Positions 1 through 7,821 of a DNA stretch of 12,486 bases are shown piece after piece. The first letter of the stretch is position 1. Each line of letters starts with the position of its first letter. The notes beneath the pieces were generated by a model that was given only the letters and a program-made list of their open reading frames with translations, did no database searches and had not been told where the DNA came from. This stretch comes from Erysipelotrichaceae bacterium (GTDB lineage: Bacteria; Bacillota_I; Bacilli_A; Erysipelotrichales; Erysipelotrichaceae), in NCBI GenBank assembly GCA_900759455.1, contig CAAEVI010000112.1:1-12486 (forward strand), read 5' to 3'. Both the position numbers and the translations under genes were made by a program.

Positions 1-21
1 AGAACCATATGTTTTGGGTAA
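1..21 (+). CDS. C-terminal tail of an upstream gene, possibly dnaN (partial)
   Basis: Frame 1 from the first base reads R-T-I-C-F-G and then TAA at 19-21. Many DnaN (beta clamp) proteins end in a PVRT-like tail, and dnaN normally lies just upstream of yaaA-recF in Bacillota, so this could be its end. Six residues are far too few to prove it; the call rests on synteny and on the two hairpins that follow. A second frame (from base 2) is also open to 93 but runs through the hairpins, so it is less likely to be coding. Confidence 0.3.
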   Translation, partial: RTICFG

Positions 22-64
22 AATAGGAATCTTTTTGCCTCTTTCAGTTTATCATATTAAAAAT

Positions 65-92
65 AGACTGTCGACCCTTTTGTCAACAGTCT
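65..92. terminator. Inverted repeat upstream of the main terminator
   Basis: AGACTGTCGAC (65-75) faces GTCAACAGTCT (82-92), an 11-bp stem with one mismatch and a 6-nt loop. Read on the plus strand the odd pair is C-A; on the minus strand it becomes a U-G wobble, so the hairpin is complete there and is followed by a run of five T. It may be a second, weaker or opposite-facing terminator in tandem with the one at 94-128. No minus-strand gene is seen that would need it. Confidence 0.4.
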
Positions 93-93
93 G

Positions 94-128
94 AGACATT
101 TTTTCACGGAAAAAGTGTCTTTTTTTTT
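94..128 (+). terminator. Rho-independent terminator before yaaA
   Basis: GACATTTTTTC (95-105) pairs with GAAAAAGTGTC (109-119) over 11 bp with a single G-U wobble and a 3-nt ACG loop; A94 and T120 can extend it. Nine T follow at 120-128. This is a textbook intrinsic terminator on the plus strand. It would end the upstream transcript (probably dnaA-dnaN) and make yaaA depend on its own promoter. Confidence 0.85.
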
Positions 129-204
129 ATTTGTGATTTCATTCATGATTTTTTTTGATTACCTGTTTTTACTATGTGCCCCAATGATAAAAAATACAGG
201 AATT

Positions 205-235
205 TTAACAAAGAAAGCCTTATTTATGGTATAAT
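205..235 (+). promoter_or_regulatory. Promoter of yaaA-recF-gyrBA, extended -10
   Basis: The -10 box TATAAT is at 230-235, preceded by TGG (227-229), which makes it an extended -10. The best -35 is TTAACA at 205-210, five of six matches, with a long 19-bp spacer that the TGn element would compensate. The start of transcription is expected near 242, leaving a leader of about 23 nt that holds the ribosome binding site AGGAG at 251-255. Confidence 0.75.
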
Positions 236-264
236 ATACAAGATGTAAAGAGGAGCATTTAGCA

Positions 265-468
265 ATGGAATTTAAGGTCAAGAATGAGTTTATAACGCTT
301 GGACAGCTGCTGAAGGCATGTGATTTTATCTCCAGCGGAGCACAGGCTAAATTTGCTGTCAAAGAGCTTGAAATTTCAGTCAACGGCGATCCGGAAGACA
401 GGCGGGGCAGAAAGCTGTATGCCGGCGATACGGTCGTTATTGAAGGAAATGAAATCAATATCAAATGA
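265..468 (+). CDS. yaaA: S4-domain protein YaaA (putative RNA-binding)
   Basis: This 67-residue protein is a single S4 RNA-binding domain. It carries the family features: an ITLGQLLK-like N-terminal helix (residues 10-17), a central VNG turn (39-41) and the DRRGRKLYAGDTV block (45-57) that resembles Bacillus subtilis YaaA. Members of the family are thought to bind ribosomal RNA or the ribosome; the exact role is poorly known. The ATG at 265 sits 9 nt after AGGAG. Its stop codon overlaps the recF start (ATGA, 465-468), so recF translation is probably coupled to it. The dnaN-yaaA-recF-gyrB order is conserved in Bacillota, and the terminator and promoter just upstream make yaaA the first gene of this transcript. 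Confidence 0.93.
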   Translation: MEFKVKNEFITLGQLLKACDFISSGAQAKFAVKELEISVNGDPEDRRGRKLYAGDTVVIEGNEINIK

Positions 469-1556
469 AAATCAGTCAGCTGCGGCTGGTCCACTACCGC
501 AATTACGCAGATGAGACAGTCTCGTTTCCTGACGGTATCCAGCTGATCTGCGGCAAAAACGCACAAGGGAAGACAAATCTTTTGGAAGCAATCTATTACT
601 GTTCCACAATGCGTTCGCATCGGACCATTTTGGATCAGGATCTGATCCAGAAAGAGGAGGCTTCTTTTCTGATTGACCTCTCTTTGCAGCGCAGACGCAG
701 AAAAGAGCATCTGCGCGTCTGCGTAAACGAAAAAGGAAAAAATTTGTTTATTCATGGCAATCCTGTGCATAAAGTGTCTGATTTTATCGGTGAAGTCAAT
801 GCGGTCTTATTTTGTCCGGATGATATGCATTTGTTTACAGCTTCGCCGAAAGCCAGAAGGCGTTTTATTGATATCGAGATCAGCAAACTTTCCAAACGTT
901 ACACACAGACACTGACCGCTTTTCAAAAGCTGCTGAGGGAGCGGAATGCGCTTTTAAAACAAAAAGATGCCGATCCGCTTTATCTTCAGATTTTGACACA
1001 GAAGATGAGCGAGTATGAAATGGTCATCATGAAGCAGCGACATGCTTTTTTAAGTGAACTTTTTGCTATATGCCAGTCTTTTTATTCACACTTTGCCAAT
1101 GATGAAACACAAATTGGTTTTGATTATCGCTGTCCTCTGGATATCAGTGAGGCTCCAGATGTTTCACTGCTGATGGAAAAGTATGAAAAAAGTCTTACCC
1201 GCGATCAGATGAGCGGTCAGACAAATCTGGGTGTTCATAAAGATGATGTTATCTTTACGATCGATGGGAAGAATGTAAACAGCTTTGCCAGCCAGGGACA
1301 GAAACGGACACTGCTGTTGTCGCTGAAGATCGCGATGACGGCAATGATCAAAGAAAAAATAGGAGAATATCCGATCTTGCTGCTGGATGATGTGTTTTCC
1401 GAACTGGATCCGCGCAGATGCTGTCAGCTGATCGATATCCTTCCTTCAGAAATGCAGATTTTTATATCCTCTGCAGGCGAAAACTCTTTTACACAGTTTC
1501 AAAAACGACCAATCACAGTCTACGAAGTAGAAAACGGCAAGATACAAAGGAGGTAA
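465..1556 (+). CDS. recF: DNA replication and repair protein RecF
   Basis: RecF is an SMC-like ATPase that with RecO and RecR helps load RecA at single-strand gaps and stalled forks. The 363-residue product has the usual length. Visible motifs: Walker A GKNAQGKT (30-37) close to the N-terminus, GVHKDD (256-261), the ABC signature FASQGQKR (274-281), Walker B ILLLDDV (304-310) and the D-loop SELD (312-315). The arm between the two ATPase halves (about 60-240) is typical. The start overlaps the yaaA stop by 4 nt; the nearest Shine-Dalgarno-like AAGGA is 17 nt away, which points to translational coupling. Its last codons hold the strong AAAGGAGG that serves gyrB, 4 nt downstream. Confidence 0.97.
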   Translation: MKISQLRLVHYRNYADETVSFPDGIQLICGKNAQGKTNLLEAIYYCSTMRSHRTILDQDLIQKEEASFLIDLSLQRRRRKEHLRVCVNEKGKNLFIHGNPVHKVSDFIGEVNAVLFCPDDMHLFTASPKARRRFIDIEISKLSKRYTQTLTAFQKLLRERNALLKQKDADPLYLQILTQKMSEYEMVIMKQRHAFLSELFAICQSFYSHFANDETQIGFDYRCPLDISEAPDVSLLMEKYEKSLTRDQMSGQTNLGVHKDDVIFTIDGKNVNSFASQGQKRTLLLSLKIAMTAMIKEKIGEYPILLLDDVFSELDPRRCCQLIDILPSEMQIFISSAGENSFTQFQKRPITVYEVENGKIQRR

Positions 1557-1560
1557 CTCT

Positions 1561-3510
1561 ATGAGCGAAGAAAAATCACAGGAAATACTGGAAATGGAGA
1601 ACATTCACGTGGATCATTCCTATACCGCGGATGATATTCAGGTATTGGAAGGACTGGAAGCGGTCCGTAAGCGTCCGGGAATGTATATCGGAAGCACCAG
1701 CGGCAGAGGCCTCCACCATTTGGTATGGGAAATCGTGGATAACGGTATCGATGAGGCATTGGCAGGTTTTGCCGATGAAGTTGATGTGCTGATCGAAAAA
1801 GACGATGTTATTTGTGTAACTGACAACGGCCGAGGAATGCCGGTCGGCATTCATGAGAAAACGGGGATCTCGGCAGTAGAAACCATTATGACAGTACTGC
1901 ATGCCGGTGGTAAATTCGGCGGCGGAGCTTATAAGGTTTCCGGAGGTCTCCACGGTGTAGGTGCCAGTGTCGTCAATGCCTTGTCAAAATGGCTGGAAGT
2001 GACGGTACATCAGGATGGTAAAAAATATTTCATTCGTTTTGAAAACGGTGGCCATACGGTCGAACCTTTGAAAGTCATCGGAACCAGTGACAAGCATGGT
2101 ACAGTCGTTCGTTTTAAAGCGGATCCGGAAATTTTTACGGAAACGACCTCTTATGATTTTGAAGTGCTGAATACGCGTATTCGCCAGCTTGCGTTTTTAA
2201 ACAGAAACATCAAACTGAATATTCGTGACGAACGCGGCGAAGATGTTGTATCGAATTCTTATCGCTATGAAGGCGGCATCATCGAATACGTGAAGTATCT
2301 GAATAAAAACAAAACACCGCTGCATGAGGAAGTTGTTTATGTGGAAGGTCTGCAGCAGGGAATCCTGGCGGAAATCGCCATGCAGTATAATGACAGTTAT
2401 ACGGCAAATATTTATTCTTTCTGTAACAACATCAATACACAGGAAGGCGGAACGCATGAAGACGGTTTCCGTCTGGCACTGACACGTGTCATTAACAACT
2501 ATGCAAAAAATAATAATCTTCTGAAAAAAGACGAAACTTTGGCGGGTGAGGATGTCAGGGAAGGACTGACTGCGATCATCTCCATCAAACATCCGGATCC
2601 TCAGTATGAAGGACAGACCAAAACAAAGCTGGGTAATTCCGAAGTTCGAAAGATCGTATCCAATATCCTGGGCGAACAGCTCGAGCGTTTCTTTATGGAA
2701 CATCCGGATACGGCAAAAGTGATCGTCGATAAGGCCCTCGTTGCCAGCAAAGCGCGTATTGCGGCAAAAAAAGCCAGAGAGCTGACACGCCGTAAGAGTG
2801 CGCTGGACGGCATCTCGTCGCTTCCGGGAAAACTGAGTGACTGCAGCTCAAGAAATGCGGAAGAATGTGAAATTTACATTGTCGAGGGTGATTCTGCCGG
2901 TGGAAGTGCCAAACAGGGCAGAAACTCACGTACACAGGCCATCCTGCCGCTGCGCGGTAAGATTTTGAACGTAGAGAAAGCCAGAATGCACAGGATCTTT
3001 GAAAACGCAGAAATTCGTTCTATGATCACTGCTTTCGGCTGCGGTATTCAGGATGAGATTGACTTAAGCAAGCTTCGCTATCATAAGATCATCATCATGA
3101 CCGATGCCGATGTCGATGGAGCGCATATCTGTACGCTGATGCTTACATTCTTCTATCGCTTCCTGCGACCGATCATTGAAGGCGGATATGTTTATATCGC
3201 ACAGCCGCCGCTGTATAAGATCCAAAAAGGTAAAAAGATCGCTTATGCATATAAAGAAGAGGAAATGGGTCCTTTGAAAGATGAATTTAAAGATAATTAT
3301 AAAATTCAGCGTTATAAAGGACTCGGTGAAATGGATGCGGAGCAGTTGTGGGAAACAACAATGGATCCGGAAAACCGTACATTAAAACAGGTTACGATCA
3401 ATGATGCAATGGAGGCAGACGCTGTGTTTGAAATGCTGATGGGTGAAGATGTTGAACCGAGACGCAATTTTATAACAGAAAATGCCCAATATGCAAATTT
3501 GGATATTTAG
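1561..3510 (+). CDS. gyrB: DNA gyrase subunit B
   Basis: GyrB is the ATPase subunit of DNA gyrase (A2B2), which introduces negative supercoils. The 649-residue protein is a short, Gram-positive-type GyrB. In order: GHKL ATPase motifs EIVDNGIDEA (57-66), DNGRGMP (88-94) and GGLHGVGASV (128-137); the transducer lysine in QTKTKLGN (352-359); the TOPRIM acidic motifs VEGDSAGGSA (441-450) and DADVDG (515-520); QRYKGLGEM (583-591); and the C-terminal RRNFI..NA..ANLDI. Glu442, Asp515 and Asp517 are the expected metal ligands. The start follows AAGGAGG at 1547-1553. Residue 151 is Gln in VHQDG, where E. coli Arg136 and its homologues are often basic (see findings). gyrA follows after 13 nt and the two are surely co-expressed. 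Confidence 0.98.
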   Translation: MSEEKSQEILEMENIHVDHSYTADDIQVLEGLEAVRKRPGMYIGSTSGRGLHHLVWEIVDNGIDEALAGFADEVDVLIEKDDVICVTDNGRGMPVGIHEKTGISAVETIMTVLHAGGKFGGGAYKVSGGLHGVGASVVNALSKWLEVTVHQDGKKYFIRFENGGHTVEPLKVIGTSDKHGTVVRFKADPEIFTETTSYDFEVLNTRIRQLAFLNRNIKLNIRDERGEDVVSNSYRYEGGIIEYVKYLNKNKTPLHEEVVYVEGLQQGILAEIAMQYNDSYTANIYSFCNNINTQEGGTHEDGFRLALTRVINNYAKNNNLLKKDETLAGEDVREGLTAIISIKHPDPQYEGQTKTKLGNSEVRKIVSNILGEQLERFFMEHPDTAKVIVDKALVASKARIAAKKARELTRRKSALDGISSLPGKLSDCSSRNAEECEIYIVEGDSAGGSAKQGRNSRTQAILPLRGKILNVEKARMHRIFENAEIRSMITAFGCGIQDEIDLSKLRYHKIIIMTDADVDGAHICTLMLTFFYRFLRPIIEGGYVYIAQPPLYKIQKGKKIAYAYKEEEMGPLKDEFKDNYKIQRYKGLGEMDAEQLWETTMDPENRTLKQVTINDAMEADAVFEMLMGEDVEPRRNFITENAQYANLDI

Positions 3511-3523
3511 GAGGTAAGCATTC

Positions 3524-5986
3524 ATGGATACAAACTATGATAAGCTGGAACAAGTTGATATTTCGAGCGAGATGCGTACGTCCTTTTTGGATTATTCCAT
3601 GTCCGTCATCGTGCAGCGAGCTCTGCCTGATGTGCGTGACGGGTTAAAGCCTGTACACCGCCGTATCCTTCACTCAATGAATACACTTGGAATTACAGCA
3701 AATGTCGCACATAAAAAATCAGCCCGTATCGTCGGTGAAGTTATCGGTAAGTATCACCCGCACGGTGATACGGCCGTATATGATGCCATGGTTCGAATGG
3801 CACAGGATTTTTCATACCGTTACCCGTTGGTAGACGGTCATGGAAACTTCGGTTCTATGGACGGCGACGGTGCCGCTGCCATGCGTTATACAGAGGCGAG
3901 AATGTCAAAGATCGCAATGGAGCTGATGAAAGACATTCAGAAAGACACTGTTGATTTCAGGGACAATTACGACGGGGAGGAAAAAGAACCGGTCGTTTTG
4001 CCGGCACGTTTTCCAAACCTTCTGGTCAACGGCTCTGTAGGTATCGCTGTCGGTATGGCTACCAATATTCCTCCGCATAATCTTTGCGAGGCAATCGATG
4101 CTACGCTGGCCATTATGGATGATCCGATGATCACGGTAACGGATCTGATGGACAATTACATCAAAGGACCGGATTTTCCGACCGGCGGTATGATCCTGGG
4201 AAGAAGCGGGATCCGTCAGGCCTATGAAACAGGGCGGGGAAGCATACAGATCCGTTCCAAGGTCCGTATCGAGGAAATGGACAACGGCAAAAAACGAATC
4301 GTTGTTTATGAAATTCCTTATCAGGTAAATAAAGCAACGCTGATCGAGAAGATTGCTTCACTGGTTCGTGAAAAAATCATCGACGGCATCACTTATCTGA
4401 ATGATGAATCAAACCGTGACGGTGTACGCATCGTCATCGAACTGCGCAAAGACGTACAGGAAGACGTTGTTTTAAATCAGCTTTATCGTCTGACGCCGCT
4501 GCAGACTTCTTTCGGCATCAATATGCTGGCTCTGCATCAGGATAAGCCTGTACTGATGGGAATTAAAGAAGTTCTTCAGCATTATGTCGATCATCAGATC
4601 GAGGTTACGACACGCCGTACACGTTTCGATCTGAAAAAAGCAGAAGACCGTGCTCATATCCTGGAAGGATTTAGGATCGCACTGGATCACATTGATGCGA
4701 TCATTGCCTTGATTCGCGCTTCCCGTACAGACGAGGAAGCTTCCAACGGACTGATGGAACAGTTCCACTTAAGCGAAATACAGGCAAAGGCAATCCTGCA
4801 GATGCAGCTGCGCCGTTTGACCGGTCTGGAACGTGATAAGATCGAAAACGAATACAATGAGCTTTTGGCTACGATTGCCGATTTGAAGGATGTTTTGACA
4901 AATGAAGCAAGACTTCATGATATTATCCGTACTGAGCTTAACGAAGTCAAAGATAAATACGGTGATGAGCGTCGTACGGAAATTATGAACGGCGGTTTTG
5001 ATATGGATGATGAAGACCTGATTCCTGTCGAAGATGTCGTGATCACGATGTCTACCAGCGGCTATATTAAACGTGCTCCAATCGATACATACCGTACACA
5101 GCACCGCGGCGGCCGCGGAGTCAAGGGCATGACGTTAAATGAAGATGATGTGATCGATACTTTGATCACGATGTCGACCCATGACTTCCTTTTGATGTTC
5201 ACGAATATGGGAAGAGTCTATCGTTTAAAAGGATATAATATCCCTAATGCATCACGGACAGCAAAAGGTCTGCCGGTCGTTAACCTCTTGAAGCTGGAGA
5301 AAAACGAGCTTGTCAGCGAACTTGTTCCGATCAAAAAAGATTCTGAAGCGGAATACTTATGCTTCGTAACCAAAAAAGGTCTGATCAAGCGCGTTAAGAT
5401 CCAGGACTTTGACTATATTCCGCGAAAAGGAAAGATTGCCATTACCCTGAAAGATGATGACGAACTCTGCAGTGTGAAAGCAACCAGCGGAGAGGATGAA
5501 ATCATCATCGCTGGTTCAAACGGCAAGGCAGTTCGCTTTGATGAAAACGAAGTCCGTGTGATGGGAAGAACGGCCAGCGGTGTTCACGGCTTCAATACTG
5601 ACGGATCAACAGTTGTCGGTGTTGCTACTAGCACAGAAGGAAAATATCTGCTTGCCGTTTCCGAAAACGGTTATGGAAAACGTACGGAAATAGATGAATA
5701 TCGAAAAACAAGCCGTGGAACAAAAGGTGTTAAGACAATGAATATTACATCGAAGACAGGATCGTTGATCAATGTCAGAGCCGTAAACGGCGATGAGGAT
5801 GTAATGATCGTTACCGATGGCGGCATTATTATTCGTATTTCGTTAGACAATGTCGGTGTTTACGGCCGTAATACACAGGGAGTCAAGCTGATCAATGTGA
5901 ATGAAAACGAAACAGTCAGCAAAGTTGCTATCGTTGATAAGAACGAGGATGAAAGCAGCGATGTTTTGTCTGAACCACAAGCATAA
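3524..5986 (+). CDS. gyrA: DNA gyrase subunit A
   Basis: GyrA cleaves and rejoins DNA and wraps it for negative supercoiling. The 820-residue product has the normal length. The catalytic tyrosine is Tyr122 (AAMRYTEARM), and the quinolone-binding region reads KYHPHGDTAVYDAM (76-89), with Thr83 and Asp87 in E. coli numbering. The coiled-coil and tower region spans roughly 340-490. The C-terminal beta-pinwheel (about 500-805) starts with a GyrA box QHRGGRG (526-532), a variant of QRRGGKG with His at position 2; the box defines gyrase against topoisomerase IV ParC. A strong SD TAGGAGGT (3508-3515) overlaps the gyrB stop. An acidic tail (NEDESSD) closes the protein. A terminator follows at 6000-6041. 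Confidence 0.97.
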   Translation: MDTNYDKLEQVDISSEMRTSFLDYSMSVIVQRALPDVRDGLKPVHRRILHSMNTLGITANVAHKKSARIVGEVIGKYHPHGDTAVYDAMVRMAQDFSYRYPLVDGHGNFGSMDGDGAAAMRYTEARMSKIAMELMKDIQKDTVDFRDNYDGEEKEPVVLPARFPNLLVNGSVGIAVGMATNIPPHNLCEAIDATLAIMDDPMITVTDLMDNYIKGPDFPTGGMILGRSGIRQAYETGRGSIQIRSKVRIEEMDNGKKRIVVYEIPYQVNKATLIEKIASLVREKIIDGITYLNDESNRDGVRIVIELRKDVQEDVVLNQLYRLTPLQTSFGINMLALHQDKPVLMGIKEVLQHYVDHQIEVTTRRTRFDLKKAEDRAHILEGFRIALDHIDAIIALIRASRTDEEASNGLMEQFHLSEIQAKAILQMQLRRLTGLERDKIENEYNELLATIADLKDVLTNEARLHDIIRTELNEVKDKYGDERRTEIMNGGFDMDDEDLIPVEDVVITMSTSGYIKRAPIDTYRTQHRGGRGVKGMTLNEDDVIDTLITMSTHDFLLMFTNMGRVYRLKGYNIPNASRTAKGLPVVNLLKLEKNELVSELVPIKKDSEAEYLCFVTKKGLIKRVKIQDFDYIPRKGKIAITLKDDDELCSVKATSGEDEIIIAGSNGKAVRFDENEVRVMGRTASGVHGFNTDGSTVVGVATSTEGKYLLAVSENGYGKRTEIDEYRKTSRGTKGVKTMNITSKTGSLINVRAVNGDEDVMIVTDGGIIIRISLDNVGVYGRNTQGVKLINVNENETVSKVAIVDKNEDESSDVLSEPQA

Positions 5987-5999
5987 AAATATGTCATAT

Positions 6000-6041
6000 G
6001 AACAGATCTTATGGAGGATATACCGTGAGATCTGTTCTTTT
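6000..6041 (+). terminator. Terminator after gyrA
   Basis: GAACAGATCT (6000-6009) pairs perfectly with AGATCTGTTC (6028-6037). The stem can be extended inward by five more pairs (two G-U, then A-U and two G-C), leaving an 8-nt loop. Four T (6038-6041) follow, and a second run of seven T lies a little further on (6052-6058). The hairpin begins 14 nt after the gyrA stop and precedes the serS promoter, so it probably separates the gyrase operon from serS. The short first T run makes some read-through possible. Confidence 0.7.
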
Positions 6042-6065
6042 ATCACTGTACTTTTTTTCAGTCTA

Positions 6066-6094
6066 TTGACTTTAATTTTGGTAAATGATATAAA
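6066..6094 (+). promoter_or_regulatory. serS promoter
   Basis: TTGACT (6066-6071) and TATAAA (6089-6094) are separated by an ideal 17 bp, and TGA at 6086-6088 makes an extended -10. Each hexamer matches the housekeeping sigma consensus at five of six positions. Transcription should start near 6101, immediately before the T-box leader. Expression is then set mainly by the T-box. Confidence 0.85.
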
Positions 6095-6100
6095 ATATAA

Positions 6101-6324
6101 GAAAGCATTGAAAAGGAAAAGTAACAGCGGATGACTGTGCAGAGAATTGACGGTTGGTGAAAGTCAGTGAGAATTCCGTTGTGAAAAGCACCTTTGAGTG
6201 AATCAGTGAAGTTGAGTAGCTGTTATCCGGTAGCACCGTTATCGCTTTGAGTGATTCCGTGAACGGAGTAAGAAGGGTGGCAACACGAGGCATTCGTCCC
6301 TTTAGGGCAGGTGTCTCTTTTTTT
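6101..6324 (+). promoter_or_regulatory. Serine-specific T-box riboswitch controlling serS
   Basis: T-box leaders bind uncharged tRNA and let transcription continue when the amino acid is short. Seen here: the AGAGA motif (6141-6145), GGTGAAA matching GGUGNRA (6156-6162), and a specifier codon AGC (6187-6189) in the usual context GAAxAGCACC, so tRNA-Ser(GCU) is the expected ligand. The T-box core AAGGGTGGCAACACG is at 6273-6287. Its UGGC (6278-6281) complements a GCCA tRNA end, which fits the G73 discriminator of tRNA-Ser. The antiterminator pairs GAAGGG (6272-6277) with CCCTTT (6298-6303) and ACGA (6285-6288) with TCGT (6294-6297) around a 7-nt bulge. The competing terminator pairs GAGGCA (6287-6292) with TGTCTC (6312-6317), then seven T (6318-6324). 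Specifier and discriminator agree independently on serine. Confidence 0.95.
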
Positions 6325-6342
6325 ATTAAAGGAGGAAATAAA

Positions 6343-7629
6343 ATGCTGGACATTAAATTTGTCAGAGAAAACCCCGACAAAGTTAAAGAAAACATCAAAA
6401 AGAAATTTCAGGATCATAAAATTGATCTTGTCGATGAAGTGATCGAAAAAGAAAAAGAAATGCGTGCCATGAAGCAGCGTATCGATGATCTTCGTGCACA
6501 AAGAAATTCATTAAGCAAGCAAATCGGCGGATTAATGAAAAACGGACAGAAAGAAGAAGCCGAAAAAGTAAAACAGCAGGTTTCCAGTATGGCCGATGAA
6601 TTAAAGGAGACAGAGGAAAAAGAAGCGGCTCTGCGTGAAGATGTCACATCGATCATGATGCAGATCCCTAATATGATCGATACGTCTGTACCAATCGGTA
6701 AGGATGACAGCGAAAACGTCGAACTCCAGAAATTCGGTGAACCGATCGTTCCTGATTTCGAAATTCCGTATCATACAGACATCATGGAGCGTTTTAACGG
6801 AATTGATCTAGACAGTGCACGTAAAGTAGCCGGAAACGGATTCTATTATCTGATGGGGGATATTGCCCGCCTGCACAGTGCAGTCATTTCCTATGCGCGT
6901 GATTTCATGATCGATCGCGGATTTACTTATGTCGTACCTCCATTCATGATCCGCAGCAACGTAGTTACCGGCGTTATGAGCTTTGCGGAAATGGAAGGCA
7001 TGATGTATAAGATCGAGGGAGAAGACTTATATCTGATCGGTACGAGCGAACATTCCATGATCGGTAAATTTATCGATACGATCCTGGATGAAAAAGATCT
7101 GCCTTATACTTATACAAGCTATTCTCCTTGTTTCCGTAAAGAGAAAGGTGCACACGGAATCGAAGAGCGCGGTGTATACCGAATTCATCAGTTTGAAAAA
7201 CAGGAAATGATCGTTGTCTGCAAGCCGGAAGAAAGTGCTGAATGGTTTGTCAAACTTTACATGAATACCGTTGATCTGTTCCGCAGCCTTGACATTCCGG
7301 TACGTACTCTGGAATGCTGTTCCGGAGATCTTGCTGATCTGAAGTGTAAGTCTGTAGACGTGGAAGCATGGTCTCCGCGCCAGAAAAAATATTTTGAAGT
7401 CGGAAGCTGCTCTAACTTAACAGATGCCCAGGCACGTCGTCTGAAGATTCGTGTTAAAGGAGAGAATGGAAAATATTTTGCTCATACACTGAATAATACT
7501 GTTGTGGCTCCGCCGCGTATGCTGATTGCTTTCCTGGAAAATAATTTGAATGAAGACGGAACTGTGAATATTCCGAAAGCACTCCAGCCTTATATGGGTG
7601 GTCAGGATAAGCTTACTCCTAAAAAATAA
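6343..7629 (+). CDS. serS: Serine--tRNA ligase
   Basis: Seryl-tRNA synthetase charges tRNA-Ser (and tRNA-Sec where present) in the cytoplasm. The product is 428 residues, a normal length. The N-terminus (MLDIKFVREN) leads into the long antiparallel coiled-coil arm (about 28-110) that grips the tRNA-Ser variable arm. The class II core has GTSEHS (233-238), motif 2 CFRKEKG..GIEERGVYRIHQFEK (263-286) and EVGSCSN (352-358). Motif 3 reads NNTVVAPPRMLIAFLEN (384-400), not the NGSGLAVGR-type sequence of E. coli and Bacillus enzymes (see findings). I chose ATG 6343, 7 nt after AAAGGAGG (6328-6335). An in-frame ATG at 6247 would add 32 residues but lies inside the T-box and has no synthetase homology. 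Regulation is by the T-box. A bidirectional terminator lies 90 nt after the stop. Confidence 0.96.
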   Translation: MLDIKFVRENPDKVKENIKKKFQDHKIDLVDEVIEKEKEMRAMKQRIDDLRAQRNSLSKQIGGLMKNGQKEEAEKVKQQVSSMADELKETEEKEAALREDVTSIMMQIPNMIDTSVPIGKDDSENVELQKFGEPIVPDFEIPYHTDIMERFNGIDLDSARKVAGNGFYYLMGDIARLHSAVISYARDFMIDRGFTYVVPPFMIRSNVVTGVMSFAEMEGMMYKIEGEDLYLIGTSEHSMIGKFIDTILDEKDLPYTYTSYSPCFRKEKGAHGIEERGVYRIHQFEKQEMIVVCKPEESAEWFVKLYMNTVDLFRSLDIPVRTLECCSGDLADLKCKSVDVEAWSPRQKKYFEVGSCSNLTDAQARRLKIRVKGENGKYFAHTLNNTVVAPPRMLIAFLENNLNEDGTVNIPKALQPYMGGQDKLTPKK

Positions 7630-7719
7630 ACACGTGTATATATTTTGTCCTGTATCTTTTGTTATTTTTGTTTTCTTTTAGGTTTTGAAGGTATATTCAG
7701 GCGTTGGAATATTGAAAAG

Positions 7720-7766
7720 AAAAAAGAGAAATATCCCTATAAATAAAGGAATATTTCTCTTTTTTA
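7720..7766. terminator. Bidirectional terminator between serS and the alkD-like gene
   Basis: Six A plus GAGAAATATCCCT (7720-7738) face AGGAATATTTCTC plus six T (7747-7765), a 19-bp stem with one mismatch (C-A on plus, U-G wobble on minus) and an 8-nt loop ATAAATAA. The stem ends in A6 on one side and T6 on the other, so it gives a U tract on both strands. It lies between convergent genes, serS (+) and the alkylation repair gene (-), and most likely ends both transcripts. The rest of 7630-7821 shows nothing else I can name. Confidence 0.88.
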
Positions 7767-7821
7767 TGTATGTTGTCAGAACTCTCATTTGCATTGATTA
7801 TCTATGATTCGTATAATTACC

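Noticed and set aside
162..200. Inverted repeat CCTGTTTTT / AAAAATACAGG upstream of the yaaA promoter
   Set aside because: The paired part is only five solid base pairs plus A-T runs with a bulge. It could be an operator, but it is too weak to call.
1..264. oriC or DnaA boxes near the left edge
   Set aside because: I found no TTATCCACA-like box. The origin is probably upstream of dnaA or dnaN, outside the window.
159..770. 203-residue open frame on the minus strand
   Set aside because: It lies antisense to yaaA and recF and crosses their promoter; it shows no family motif, and both plus-strand genes are certain.
5901..6134. 77-residue plus-strand frame overlapping the end of gyrA
   Set aside because: It runs out of frame through gyrA, the terminator and the serS promoter, and has no recognisable homology.
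6247..6342. In-frame upstream start that would lengthen SerRS by 32 residues
   Set aside because: The segment is the T-box antiterminator and terminator. The ATG at 6343 has a strong SD and gives the normal SerRS N-terminus.
7631..7636. CACGTG after serS as a third parS
   Set aside because: Only the central six bases match; the flanks (AAA and TAT) do not fit GTTT...AAAC.
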